A stretch of DNA of 64,000 nt from positions 7,845,001 to 7,909,000 of the forward strand of contig CP001769.1 in the NCBI GenBank assembly GCA_000024525.1. The letters run 5' to 3'. The position numbers and the translations under genes are program-made. The DNA is from Spirosoma linguale DSM 74. GTDB lineage: Bacteria; Bacteroidota; Bacteroidia; Cytophagales; Spirosomataceae. The notes beneath the pieces were generated by a model that saw only the letters and a list, made by a program, of their open reading frames with translations, made no database searches and was not told where the DNA came from. Positions 17,881 to 26,516 of the stretch are shown one piece after another (the stretch's first letter is position 1; each line of letters starts with the position of its first letter).

Positions 17881-20800
17881 TTAATTGATGTATGGATCTA
17901 AATGAAAATTCCCGGTGTCGAGCCAATGACCGTGCGGATCAATCAATGTACAGAGTGATAATTGTAGAGCGGGAATATCCTTACCCGTTTTTGGATCAGG
18001 TATGGTCTGGAGATTTGCCAACGTCAGTTTCTCCTTCTCGCGCGCATTGGCCCGACGAACCCGTAATTTGAGTGGTAGCTTGGGCATTAACAGCGCTTTG
18101 GCTCGGTCGCTGGCAAACTCAATCTTATAGAGGGGAGTTGCAATCCAGCGTTCAGTTGCCATCTGTCTCATGCCAATAAATGTGTCGGCAACGCCCGTCA
18201 GGTCAAACTCATGTAATGGTTCCGTTGAGGTATCCGTGTCAGGTATGACCAGCAGATGATCTTTTTTGACCCGGGGAGGTTGTCCATCCGTCAACAGGCC
18301 AATGTAGTCGGCTGTAGAGGTCATGCGCGCCGATAGTAGGCGCGTATCGAGCCGAAATCCACTCAGGTGCCCAATTTCAGATAAGAGGGCAATAGCGGCC
18401 CCTACCGATACGCAGGTTTTAGGATCTTTGATGGTGAACTCATGTAAATCGCTGAATGGATACCAGAAGTGGGTGGCGGTAGCGACTCGTATGCGATTCA
18501 TTGGCACGATACGGTCGGGGGGCACGGGCAGGTTTTCCAGGAACATATCCAGAATCACTGGCAGCGTGGATGGGCGACCCGATAACAACACATAGTCGCA
18601 ACCGTACTGGGAAATGATTCCGCATAAATCGCGTAACATCGTACCGATCACATTTCGGATAGCCTTATAGTTAATCTCTGTCGGCGACACTTCCCAGCTC
18701 ATCAGCCGGATATCGAACCCAACGGCTCCAACCTGCCGGAATCCTTCATTGATGTAGTCGATCACAGCCGGAATAGGGGCTTCATGTTCTTCAAAAAACT
18801 CATCGAATGCAACCTGCCTTACCTGATCGGGATAGGTAGTAATCTGATTCAGCATGCCCTGGGCTATTACGGTGGCAATTTGAGCAGCAAATAGTTTTTT
18901 GCGGGTTCGTTTCGCTTCACTGTCGCTGTGTTGATAGGGGCCGAAGAGACTATACAGAACAGAGCCCGACCGCTGAGCGCCCAACCGTCGGGCTTCCTGA
19001 GCAATTTGGGGCAGCACACATTCTTCAATGAGTTTTTTCAGAATTTGATCGCCTGCCAGATTAAACCCTTCCCAGAATATTGGATTCGGGAATAAACTAG
19101 TAACTGCTCCGGGCTCATATTCATAATGGCCGATCATCAAATCGGTAGTTCCACCCCCGATGTCGACACTGGCTACCATCAGTGATTTGCGCCCATCTGC
19201 ATTCCCTGCCCGATGGCGGCCCATCGTTTCAAAGAGCAATGGTGCGTTTTCGGAGCCAAACCGATGCACAATTTCGTTGTATAGAAAAACGAGTTGACTA
19301 CAGGTGGCCTCATCGTAGCTCCAGTGCGTTTTTAACCGTTGAGGATTGTAGTTCTCGCGGAGTTCCCGCAGATTCTGAGGTACCTGTTCCTGGTCTTTAT
19401 CCTGTTCGGCCAATTGCTCATAGTCAGGAATAATCTCTAGTTCCGGGGCAATGAGTTTGTAGTTTTCGCCATAGTATTCCCGTAACGCCTGAAGCGCGTC
19501 GGCGGCACATTCGCGGAGTTTAATCCGTTCTGTTTTGGGCATTGCCGTTGGGCAGGTAAGCACAATGCGCCGTAAACGACGGGGTACACCCTCTTCCGCA
19601 CGTTCCTGACGAAATTCGTAGCTATTGATATAGCAGAGTGTTTGAAGCAGAATTTCGGTTAGCGCCAGGGTCATGAGTGAACTTCGCGAAAACAGCGGCT
19701 CCTGCATGGTTGCATAAGGGGGTTTCCCTTCGGCAAGCGCCTGCTGGTTGGCTTTAGTTAGTAGTCGACCATCTGTGGTGAAGCGATGAGCCAGAGGTAA
19801 ACTAGCTGCTGACCGCTGAAGGAGTTCGGCATTTTCAGAAAAATAACCCCAGGGTTTGCTCCGCCTATGGGTATCCCAGAGATACCGTTTAGGGCTGGAC
19901 GACGTCATTTCAAACACTCCGTTTAGGGGCTGGTTGTCGCCAAAAATGATTCCGTATCGCGTCGCTTCCGGGCCTACACGCACTAAGCTGGGCCACCTGA
20001 AGAGGTATTCATCCGAAAGCCCTTCTGCTTTGCCAAACGACGTTTCCATAAAGGCCAGCTTCATATCAAAAGGCTGGCTATTACTTTGAGTAGGATTCCA
20101 GAGTTCACGGATTTTCAGCCGTCGGGCATCGGTCAGGGCCAGTTCGGCGGGTCGCTCGCGGGCTGTATTTTCAAGGACCAGCCCGCAGGTGCGCGAGTTA
20201 CCCACGTCGAGTACCAGATTGATATCCAGGCTCCGGCCGAGTGCATTATCCTGCATGGTAATTACTGGAAAGCCGCCCGCCTGCCCTAATAATTTCAGGA
20301 GGGTCATATAGAGACCCATATGAAGCAGATAATGCTGTTCGTTCGCTAACTGACGCGGAACACGCTTCTGATTCTTCACCAGCACCTCTTCCAGCCACTC
20401 CCGTTTTTGTGATAGGAAATAACCGTTGGCGTCTTCATGGGTAGCGCAGACAAAACGCTCTCCGCTTTGCTGGTCACGACTATCAGGAATCAAATAATTG
20501 GTATGGTTGATTTGCGGGTTGTCTTCGTCGTCGCAGCGTGTATCAAAAGCCAATACCAGTTTATGGGTATAGTTGCTGTTTTCGGTTCGCTCCGTTGTTG
20601 GGATTTTGCCAAGATACATTCTGGCCCAGGATTGTGGTCCAGGAAGCAGTTTGCGGGGGTTGGCATGGTAATGGTCGGTGCGAAAATAGGGCAATGGTAA
20701 CCAGACGCCTTCCAGCACGTTCAGGGCATCGCGTCCCTGAATCGTTATCAGGTGATCTTCGCGGAGATATTGCAGGGTTTCGGGCAGGATTTTACTTTCA

Positions 20801-21027
20801 TCGATTGTACCGTCGGTCATAAAAGCCTCCACGTTCAGATCGAGTCGGCTGACATAACGCCCATTTTCGAGTTGATGTGGAATAACCAGATACACTCGAT
20901 CAGCTTCCGGGTCGTCCTGTTCAACATATTCAAAGCGCAACCGAGGGGCTGGTGATGAGTCACCCAGATTGAGCGGTATATCAATAAACTGGATACCAGA
21001 GTTAGCAATTAGTGAAGCTGTATTCAT
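17881..21027 (-). CDS. srfB: SrfB-like actin/Hsp70-fold ATPase
   Basis: A 1048-residue protein that matches the SrfB family in length and motifs. It has a phosphate-1 loop LVLDVGNSRTCGLVLEN (about 271-287), a second phosphate loop SVDIGGGTTDLMIG (about 618-632), and an adenosine-type motif LLSGRPSTLPVI (about 815). SVGAAIALL near 875 also resembles DnaK-type ATPases. The N-terminal 270 residues and the C-terminal 150 are family-specific. No signal or membrane segment is seen. ATP hydrolysis is inferred from the ASKHA motifs. It stops 20 bp before the GrpE-like gene and starts 32 bp after the small upstream gene, so it belongs to the same transcription unit. Confidence 0.9.
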   Translation of the reverse strand: MNTASLIANSGIQFIDIPLNLGDSSPAPRLRFEYVEQDDPEADRVYLVIPHQLENGRYVSRLDLNVEAFMTDGTIDESKILPETLQYLREDHLITIQGRDALNVLEGVWLPLPYFRTDHYHANPRKLLPGPQSWARMYLGKIPTTERTENSNYTHKLVLAFDTRCDDEDNPQINHTNYLIPDSRDQQSGERFVCATHEDANGYFLSQKREWLEEVLVKNQKRVPRQLANEQHYLLHMGLYMTLLKLLGQAGGFPVITMQDNALGRSLDINLVLDVGNSRTCGLVLENTARERPAELALTDARRLKIRELWNPTQSNSQPFDMKLAFMETSFGKAEGLSDEYLFRWPSLVRVGPEATRYGIIFGDNQPLNGVFEMTSSSPKRYLWDTHRRSKPWGYFSENAELLQRSAASLPLAHRFTTDGRLLTKANQQALAEGKPPYATMQEPLFSRSSLMTLALTEILLQTLCYINSYEFRQERAEEGVPRRLRRIVLTCPTAMPKTERIKLRECAADALQALREYYGENYKLIAPELEIIPDYEQLAEQDKDQEQVPQNLRELRENYNPQRLKTHWSYDEATCSQLVFLYNEIVHRFGSENAPLLFETMGRHRAGNADGRKSLMVASVDIGGGTTDLMIGHYEYEPGAVTSLFPNPIFWEGFNLAGDQILKKLIEECVLPQIAQEARRLGAQRSGSVLYSLFGPYQHSDSEAKRTRKKLFAAQIATVIAQGMLNQITTYPDQVRQVAFDEFFEEHEAPIPAVIDYINEGFRQVGAVGFDIRLMSWEVSPTEINYKAIRNVIGTMLRDLCGIISQYGCDYVLLSGRPSTLPVILDMFLENLPVPPDRIVPMNRIRVATATHFWYPFSDLHEFTIKDPKTCVSVGAAIALLSEIGHLSGFRLDTRLLSARMTSTADYIGLLTDGQPPRVKKDHLLVIPDTDTSTEPLHEFDLTGVADTFIGMRQMATERWIATPLYKIEFASDRAKALLMPKLPLKLRVRRANAREKEKLTLANLQTIPDPKTGKDIPALQLSLCTLIDPHGHWLDTGNFHLDPYIN

Positions 21028-21059
21028 GGGAAACGAGTGGTTTTCGGGAAGATGTAGTG

Positions 21060-21587
21060 TTAGATCGCTACCGGTTCAAATTTTATGGTTGGCTCAGACT
21101 TGCACACGCGGCATACAGGGGCACCGATAAAATTCAGCGTATCACAAACCTGTCCCGCCTTGATGACCTGTCCATCGAGAAAGAGGTCTTCTTTAAGAAT
21201 GTTCTTACAAACTTTATATTCAGGTGGTGGGGGCGGGGCAATAGAGTTAATTGGCCGGAGTTTTATAAACTGGCGCTTTTCCTGCCAGCCGTCTGGCCCA
21301 AGCCATTGGCCCTTTTGTTCAATAGCACATACCTCGCCGGTTGTTGTACTGATCGTGTTGTTCCCCTTGTTACGTGGCCCCCCGGGCTTTTGGATCACAT
21401 CCTTTATCCCTAAAAAATCGGTTTCAAAAACCTGTGCGTCTTTATGAACCCGCACCTGTTTATTGGCTGAGCTAGCCAGTTGATTAATGATTTCCGTTTG
21501 GCTGATGTAATAACTTTGCCCTAAAGAAAAAAAAGTGATTTTCACTTTTTTAGGATCGCTTTCCTGCTCCCAGGTAATAGACTGCAT
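21060..21587 (-). CDS. hypothetical 175-residue protein, first gene of the Srf-type block
   Basis: A 175-residue soluble protein from the ATG at 21587 (MQSITWEQESDPKKVKITFF). The N-terminal half is mixed alpha/beta with YYISQTEIINQL. The middle has KGQWLGPDGWQEKR and a run of five prolines. The C-terminus has two cysteine pairs, the last being CRVC, which could bind a metal. I do not recognise the family. It is divergent from the Cys-rich membrane protein gene across a 299-bp gap, so the promoter for the whole 15.7-kb minus-strand block is probably in that gap. Confidence 0.65.
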   Translation of the reverse strand: MQSITWEQESDPKKVKITFFSLGQSYYISQTEIINQLASSANKQVRVHKDAQVFETDFLGIKDVIQKPGGPRNKGNNTISTTTGEVCAIEQKGQWLGPDGWQEKRQFIKLRPINSIAPPPPPEYKVCKNILKEDLFLDGQVIKAGQVCDTLNFIGAPVCRVCKSEPTIKFEPVAI

Positions 21588-21886
21588 GATGCTGTTGGGC
21601 GTTTAAGAGGTGATACTTGCTGTTCGTGTTAACTAGAAAAATGGTGTGGATAGAATCGGAATAACCGCCTTGTAAAAGCAGATAAGCAATCGTAAAGCTG
21701 GTTGGTTAAAGGTTCTCGTTCAATACCTACTTGTAGGGGTTTCACCTACGGCTGAGCCTGATTTTTCATTTTCAGTGCAATGACATGATGGCTATTTTGT
21801 AACATTGGTACGCTAAACCGTCTGCCTTACATATAACTTTATTGCTTACCCATCATTCAGGTTATCATCCTCTAGCTTTTTTATTT
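21588..21886. promoter_or_regulatory. divergent intergenic region upstream of the Srf-type block
   Basis: A 299-bp AT-rich gap between two divergent genes, with no open frame of note. On the plus strand a TAACTTTA at about 21833-21840 is one base from the Bacteroidota -7 element and lies some 46 bp before the ATG at 21887. A small hairpin GTAGG/CCTAC lies near 21733-21750. I could not find a convincing minus-strand promoter by eye. Confidence 0.35.
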
Positions 21887-22627
21887 ATGTCTCCTGCTAC
21901 ACCTGCTACCAAGATCAATCCTTATTATCTGCCTGAGCCGAAGGGATGCGGAGGGAAAGTGAGCTGCCCCTACAGGAATAAGCCATCGACCATGAAGCCT
22001 GAAGATTTTGGCCCAACTGATATCGCCATTGGCTTTAATGATACGATCTGCGTAGTCTGTGGGCGGGGCTTCTCTAATCCCATTCCCGACCCTCCTGAGA
22101 AACCTAAAGAGGAAGGTGAGCCCCGGCGTAGTCCGCTTGGAGCCTATTTGTTAGGAGCTGCTATTTTGATAGGATTGGCTGTGTGGTGGTTTTCTCGAAC
22201 TAAAGTATGTCCTAAGGGCGAAGTTGCGGCTGGTGATACCTGTGTTAATTATCAGTTACATCAGAAGCTTTGTGACGGGAATGGTGGTTTTACCGTCGGT
22301 AAATCGCTGAAGCAGGCGTGCGGGAATAAGCCTGTTCCCCCCTGCTCTAAGGGAGAAATAATTGGTGATACAATAATCAGTAGAAAGAAATTCAGGAAAG
22401 TGTGCGATGGAAACGGCGGGGTTACTGTCGTTCCTGTACCCATCGAAGACGATGATAAGCCTACTCCACCAGCTCCATTTGTTCCTGGTCGGCCATACGT
22501 GGTGAATCGAGATGGAAAGTGCCGTCTTGAAAAATATAATGCCGAAGGTGGGCTTGAGTATCAGCTAACGCTTGAGCCCGGCGATCCTCGTTGTAAAGGT
22601 GCCAGAAAAGCGAAGGTACTTCGGTAA
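21887..22627 (+). CDS. Cys-rich single-pass membrane protein with DGNGG repeats
   Basis: A 246-residue product from the ATG at 21887; the TTG at 21842 would add 15 unlikely residues. The N-terminal 75 residues hold a possible zinc ribbon (CGGKVSCPY and CVVCGRG). A proline- and glutamate-rich linker precedes one transmembrane helix near residue 90-115 (LGAYLLGAAILIGLAVWWF). The C-terminal half has a twice-repeated module with spaced cysteines around LCDGNGGFTV and VCDGNGGVTV, followed by a Pro-rich stretch and a basic tail. The family is not recognised. The zinc-ribbon half should be cytoplasmic and the repeat half periplasmic. It is the only plus-strand gene between the Srf-type block and the sigma-factor operon. 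Confidence 0.6.
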   Translation: MSPATPATKINPYYLPEPKGCGGKVSCPYRNKPSTMKPEDFGPTDIAIGFNDTICVVCGRGFSNPIPDPPEKPKEEGEPRRSPLGAYLLGAAILIGLAVWWFSRTKVCPKGEVAAGDTCVNYQLHQKLCDGNGGFTVGKSLKQACGNKPVPPCSKGEIIGDTIISRKKFRKVCDGNGGVTVVPVPIEDDDKPTPPAPFVPGRPYVVNRDGKCRLEKYNAEGGLEYQLTLEPGDPRCKGARKAKVLR

Positions 22628-22633
22628 GATGGG

Positions 22634-24118
22634 CTATTGGTGTTTAATCAACACCAATACCGGTACGATACTACCTATAGCATTGGGCTGAACGCTAAAA
22701 TCCACACGGTTGATTTCATGACGAATAGCTGAAGGAGAAACTATACTCTGCTTTTTTAGAGCCTGCTGTAACCGATTAAGTAACGATCCGGTATTACTAG
22801 TCGTCAGTTCCTTCTCGATCTGAACGGTCTGGAGTGGCTTATTGGAAAATAATAGAATAAAATAATCTGTACCTGGCACATTGTCTAACTCAACGAAGAG
22901 TTCCGGAGGATAAGCTACCGCCGTACCAGGTGGCAGTAAGGCACTGTGCATTTGGATAAATTGGCCAGTGGCGTTCTGACCAACTTGCGGAAAAAGTTTC
23001 TGAACGATGGTTGGCGTATGTTCATCAGTGCCCAACGCGTAGAGATAAGCCTGCCGGTCGTTGTTAACGACGAATTTGAAGGCCGTGTTGAAATTATACG
23101 GCTGGGTCATTCGATATACCAGCATGCCTGTTTCCTGTGTAGCCGTAGCATCAAGTTGAACGGGCATCTGCCCGGCATCTTTCTGTTCAAACGAGATACT
23201 GGCTTTCAGACCATTGACCTCATACGTGGCTCCTGTTTCGAAAGAAGGATATACCTGTAGTGCGTAGCGCGTAAATCGAGCCAGGTCATTGTAACGAATC
23301 CAGCAAAATCCTCCTTCCCCCCATTTGTCTCCCCAACTGTTGACCACCTGAAAAGCCCCTCCCGACGGATCGTCTTTGTAGCCTAGCACGCACAAAGCAT
23401 GTGCTGTCCCCGATTTTTTATCAGCAAGCCGTTGTTTTATTAACTCATTGTCTGCTGCGGAGGGCTCCCAAAGTGAACTTCGTAACGTCGTAAACGAATT
23501 TGTTGGGAAAAAACTGACAACGACGGGAAAACCTTCAGCCAGTGCATTCTTTAGTTTAGCGATTTTGTCATCAGGTTCGTCATCAAAATTCAAAATCCGA
23601 TGCGTTTCAGCGATGCGGTGCTGTTTTGCCTGCGACTCAAAGCTTGCGGTGCTTACTCCGCAGGCTGGGTAACCCAATGGACTGAAGGGTACAATACCAC
23701 GCTCCCTCAATACCTTGGCGGCCAAATCCACACTTAATCCTATTGTACAATCTCTGTCACTCGGAAATTTAGCTTCATTATAGAGATAGGTGGGCGAAAA
23801 AGCCATCGCTTTTATTTTTGCCGGGTCCGTTTCATTATGCTGCCGTGCCTCCATAATTGTCCGCAGGTAGTAACCAAGTGCAAAAGCCATACAGGTGCCA
23901 TATCCTTTTCCCTGATTAAGAGGCTGGGGACAATAGGCTTTATACGAAACTTCAGGAGGAAGTACCATAAGCCCGGCAGTCCGTTTCTGTATGATGGGCG
24001 CTTTGGCGGGCAAGCGTAGGTAACTTTCATCATCCATAATCAGTCCCTGAGCCTTGCTCTGCCAACCCAAAGCCAGCAATAGACAAAGAACCTGTAGCGA
24101 GTATACAAATGGTTTCAT
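22634..24118 (-). CDS. exported papain-like (C1A) cysteine protease
   Basis: A 494-residue protein with a signal peptide ending near GWQSKAQ. The C1 peptidase core shows the oxyanion Gln and catalytic Cys in QGKGYGTCMAFA (Cys about 76), the catalytic His in GTAHALCVLGY (about 238) and the Asn in VVNSWGDKWGEGGF (about 260). No long propeptide precedes the core. The last 190 residues are a beta-rich domain (TYEVNGLKASISF onwards) that I do not recognise; it may be a DUF4384-type or binding domain. It follows the anti-sigma gene by 43 bp, so it is probably controlled by the adjacent ECF sigma factor. Substrate unknown. Confidence 0.88.
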   Translation of the reverse strand: MKPFVYSLQVLCLLLALGWQSKAQGLIMDDESYLRLPAKAPIIQKRTAGLMVLPPEVSYKAYCPQPLNQGKGYGTCMAFALGYYLRTIMEARQHNETDPAKIKAMAFSPTYLYNEAKFPSDRDCTIGLSVDLAAKVLRERGIVPFSPLGYPACGVSTASFESQAKQHRIAETHRILNFDDEPDDKIAKLKNALAEGFPVVVSFFPTNSFTTLRSSLWEPSAADNELIKQRLADKKSGTAHALCVLGYKDDPSGGAFQVVNSWGDKWGEGGFCWIRYNDLARFTRYALQVYPSFETGATYEVNGLKASISFEQKDAGQMPVQLDATATQETGMLVYRMTQPYNFNTAFKFVVNNDRQAYLYALGTDEHTPTIVQKLFPQVGQNATGQFIQMHSALLPPGTAVAYPPELFVELDNVPGTDYFILLFSNKPLQTVQIEKELTTSNTGSLLNRLQQALKKQSIVSPSAIRHEINRVDFSVQPNAIGSIVPVLVLIKHQ

Positions 24119-24161
24119 GAGCGGATAGTAACAGATGAAAGCTTTTATAAGCCGTGTAGGC

Positions 24162-25034
24162 TCAGCGTTTTAACGCTTTTACTAGTTTTTTGGCCTCAAC
24201 CTGGTATGGATGTCCTTCAATGTGGGCAACTCGGTCTAGTACGGCAAGAGCCTGCGGACGCTGATGATTACGAAGGTAACCGAGCGCCAGATACCATTCG
24301 GCTGTGTTACGCCAATGGCCAGGATACCCCTCCAGAACGGTTTGCTGAAGAACCGGAATGGCCCGTGTTGTTCGTTGTTTCTGCAATAAGCTGATGGCTT
24401 GTAGCACCGCAATTGAATCCCGGCCGACAGCCTCCGAATCAGTAAGTGCCCCGGCATCGACTTCTTCATTGGGCAGAACAATCGGTGGTGGCGATGATTT
24501 CGGAATCGCTTTAAAGTACGTATCGGCCAATTGACGATCCATATCCAGATTTGATGGGTCCGTAATTGGCATGTGGATCGTGTCGGTAGGCGAAACGGAA
24601 GAGCTGGTATCAGAAGATAATGTATCCTGTCCTGTGCGGTGGGGAGGCCGATGGTGTTGGCCGATCTCTGATCCTGAAAGATTGAACAAACGGTCAATAG
24701 CGGGTCGTAAAAAGAGCCCGGCCACTATAAATATCAGGGCAGCCGCTACCCAGGCCATAGGTACGTACCAATTGGGTCGTTTAACAACGCCGGTTTTGGC
24801 TTCGGCTTCTTCGTTATCTAATTCTTGTTTGACACGGGCGTACATATCTGCCACGTCCCGCCGATTATTCGCCAGATGTACTCCCCGGCGAATACGACGC
24901 TGAAGGGCTAGCTCATCCTGAAGAGCTTTATTCTGAAGAACCTCAGCTTCGAAAACTGGCCGTTGATCAGGCGGCATTCGGTTAGTTAAGTAAGCTGCGA
25001 TATCTTCGTGTTGCTGGTCATTCAGTTCTTCCAT
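24162..25034 (-). CDS. putative anti-sigma factor with TPR-like C-terminus
   Basis: A 290-residue single-pass membrane protein. The first 90 residues are acidic and helical with a zinc-finger-less anti-sigma look (HEDIAAYLTNRMPPDQRPVF). A transmembrane helix lies at about 93-112 (VPMAWVAAALIFIVAGLFL). A low-complexity linker rich in Ser, Thr, Pro and His follows, and the periplasmic end has TPR-like helices (AEWYLALGYLRNHQRPQAL). The ATG at 25034 overlaps the end of the sigma-factor gene by 17 bp, which implies translational coupling and supports an anti-sigma role. Proof of sigma binding would need experiment. Confidence 0.72.
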   Translation of the reverse strand: MEELNDQQHEDIAAYLTNRMPPDQRPVFEAEVLQNKALQDELALQRRIRRGVHLANNRRDVADMYARVKQELDNEEAEAKTGVVKRPNWYVPMAWVAAALIFIVAGLFLRPAIDRLFNLSGSEIGQHHRPPHRTGQDTLSSDTSSSVSPTDTIHMPITDPSNLDMDRQLADTYFKAIPKSSPPPIVLPNEEVDAGALTDSEAVGRDSIAVLQAISLLQKQRTTRAIPVLQQTVLEGYPGHWRNTAEWYLALGYLRNHQRPQALAVLDRVAHIEGHPYQVEAKKLVKALKR

Positions 25035-25650
25035 TTATACAACTAGTAAAAAAAATCGTAAACAGTTTCTCAAATTGCTCTTTGGCCCGATGATGTTTAA
25101 GCTTAGCAGATCCATACGTTATACCGGCCTTATTGGCGTATTCGCTCAGGCTCAAATTTTTAAAGTACATCCAGTCGATAATATCCCGGAGTGCTGGGGT
25201 AAGGTTATTAAAAGCCTGCGTAACCGCTTTTTCCTGGCATTCGTCTTCGTCGGTTGGGCCTTCACTAACTGGTTCATCAAAGATATCTTCGGGATCAACC
25301 ATTAATTTTCCTTCTTTCTGGGACTTTTTCCACCAGGTTTTTAATAAAAAGGTGGCTATCGTTCCAACATAACCAATCGGCTTATTGCCAGTACACTGAT
25401 ATTTTCCATCATCGATATGGCCTACAAAACGGAATAGTGCCTCCTGAATAACGTCGTCCACGACCATTTCAGGCACACTCCAATTACTGGCATATTTTCG
25501 AACAAACCGGATGAGACTTTTAGTCAGGCAATCCCAGGCCCTCGCATCGCGGGGATTCCTGCGCGTGAGGGCCTGGCAAAAAAACATGGCATCTTTCTCA
25601 AAGTTTGCACAAATGTTAACGGATTGATGAGGGGGTATTGATTTAGGCAT
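25018..25650 (-). CDS. ECF-type RNA polymerase sigma factor
   Basis: A 210-residue sigma-70 family protein of ECF size. Region 2 is visible around residues 45-110 (VVDDVIQEALFRFVGHIDD, then YVGTIATFLLKTWWKK), and region 4 at about 145-195 (LTPALRDIIDWMYFKNLSL, then an HTH with YGSAKLKHHRAKEQF). It is the first gene of a three-gene minus-strand operon with the putative anti-sigma and the C1A protease. The ECF class and target promoters cannot be assigned by eye. Upstream, a TATATTTCG on the minus strand near 25678-25686 is close to the Bacteroidota -7 box. Confidence 0.85.
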   Translation of the reverse strand: MPKSIPPHQSVNICANFEKDAMFFCQALTRRNPRDARAWDCLTKSLIRFVRKYASNWSVPEMVVDDVIQEALFRFVGHIDDGKYQCTGNKPIGYVGTIATFLLKTWWKKSQKEGKLMVDPEDIFDEPVSEGPTDEDECQEKAVTQAFNNLTPALRDIIDWMYFKNLSLSEYANKAGITYGSAKLKHHRAKEQFEKLFTIFFTSCINGRTE

Positions 25651-25748
25651 CAGGGAGGCTAGGGGATAAATACCCGCGAAATATAGCCAATCTGGTCATA
25701 AATTAAGAATAATTAGTTGCCGTTATTGCAGGTTTATATGTTACAGAA

Positions 25749-26339
25749 TCAGGCTGCCTGAGAGCTGGAATAGGCATCTGGGTCACCCCCTCTAAATTCC
25801 TGAATAGTGGCCCGAAAAAAGTCGAACCATAACTCATCACGATGGGTATAATAGAGCCAAACATGCTGTTTTTTTGCACCTAGAAGAACGTCGCCATCAA
25901 ACAGGAGATTTTTAACAACCTGCATCTGAAAATCCCGAATGCGCCGGTGTACTGTTCCTCCAAGAATAAATGATCGATTAGTAGCATAGGCATCTCCCAT
26001 CATTACCTGATAGATCTGCCAACGGCCTTTCTTTCCCAGAGCGGCCAGATTCATCCAGATCGTTCCAATTTCAATAATGTCGTTGGCGGGAATACCTGCC
26101 TGCTCAAGCATGGCTTTTTGCTGTTCTTCGGAGTGAGCGGATAAATAGCGGTAAGGAGCGTTGGCGTTGATACTGTAACCCGCTACCCATTCGTCCGGGC
26201 GCTGATCTTCGATGAAAACGCGCACTATGCTAGTTTGTAAAAATGACATGTCGGTTGGTATACCATCACTTTTTTGATAGTATATCTTAGCAAATTGAGC
26301 TAGTTCAGCTTCTGTGTGGATTAGTTTTGTGTGTAACAT
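25749..26339 (-). CDS. hypothetical protein, possibly acetyltransferase-like
   Basis: A 196-residue soluble protein from the ATG at 26339; a TTG at 26348 would add three residues. The mix of strands and helices (DEWVAGYSINANAPYRYL, EIGTIWMNLAALGKKGR, a VWLYYTHRD strand) could be a GNAT-type fold, but the acetyl-CoA binding Q/RxxGxG/A motif is not evident. It is divergent from the response regulator gene, sharing a 177-bp control region that contains a 9-bp inverted repeat. I do not assign a function. Confidence 0.55.
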   Translation of the reverse strand: MLHTKLIHTEAELAQFAKIYYQKSDGIPTDMSFLQTSIVRVFIEDQRPDEWVAGYSINANAPYRYLSAHSEEQQKAMLEQAGIPANDIIEIGTIWMNLAALGKKGRWQIYQVMMGDAYATNRSFILGGTVHRRIRDFQMQVVKNLLFDGDVLLGAKKQHVWLYYTHRDELWFDFFRATIQEFRGGDPDAYSSSQAA

Positions 26340-26439
26340 AGAAAGCAATAATTAGTAGTCAGCTATTTATTGCTTTCCATGCTATAGGTTATCAATCATG
26401 TAAATCGTTTTTTCGGGATAGAATCAAATTGGGTTGATA

Positions 26440-26466
26440 ACTGTAAGAAAAGACCCCTCTTACAGT
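26440..26466. promoter_or_regulatory. 9-bp inverted repeat in divergent promoter region
   Basis: ACTGTAAGA (26440-26448) and TCTTACAGT (26458-26466) are perfectly inverted around 9 bases, about 50 bp before the response regulator gene. It could be an operator for the NarL-type regulator itself or a weak hairpin. Confidence 0.4.
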
Positions 26467-26516
26467 GTATAAAGCCTACTGCCAATTTTGAGATCAATTC
26501 CGCGAACACTTCCTTT

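Noticed and set aside
22635..22661. TATTGGTGTT/AACACCAATA hairpin as a terminator
   Set aside because: It lies in the last codons of the cysteine protease gene and lacks a T tract; it may still affect RNA but is not supported as a terminator.
24206..25372. Plus-strand frames opposite the sigma and anti-sigma genes
   Set aside because: They are shadows of well-supported minus-strand genes with no domain of their own.
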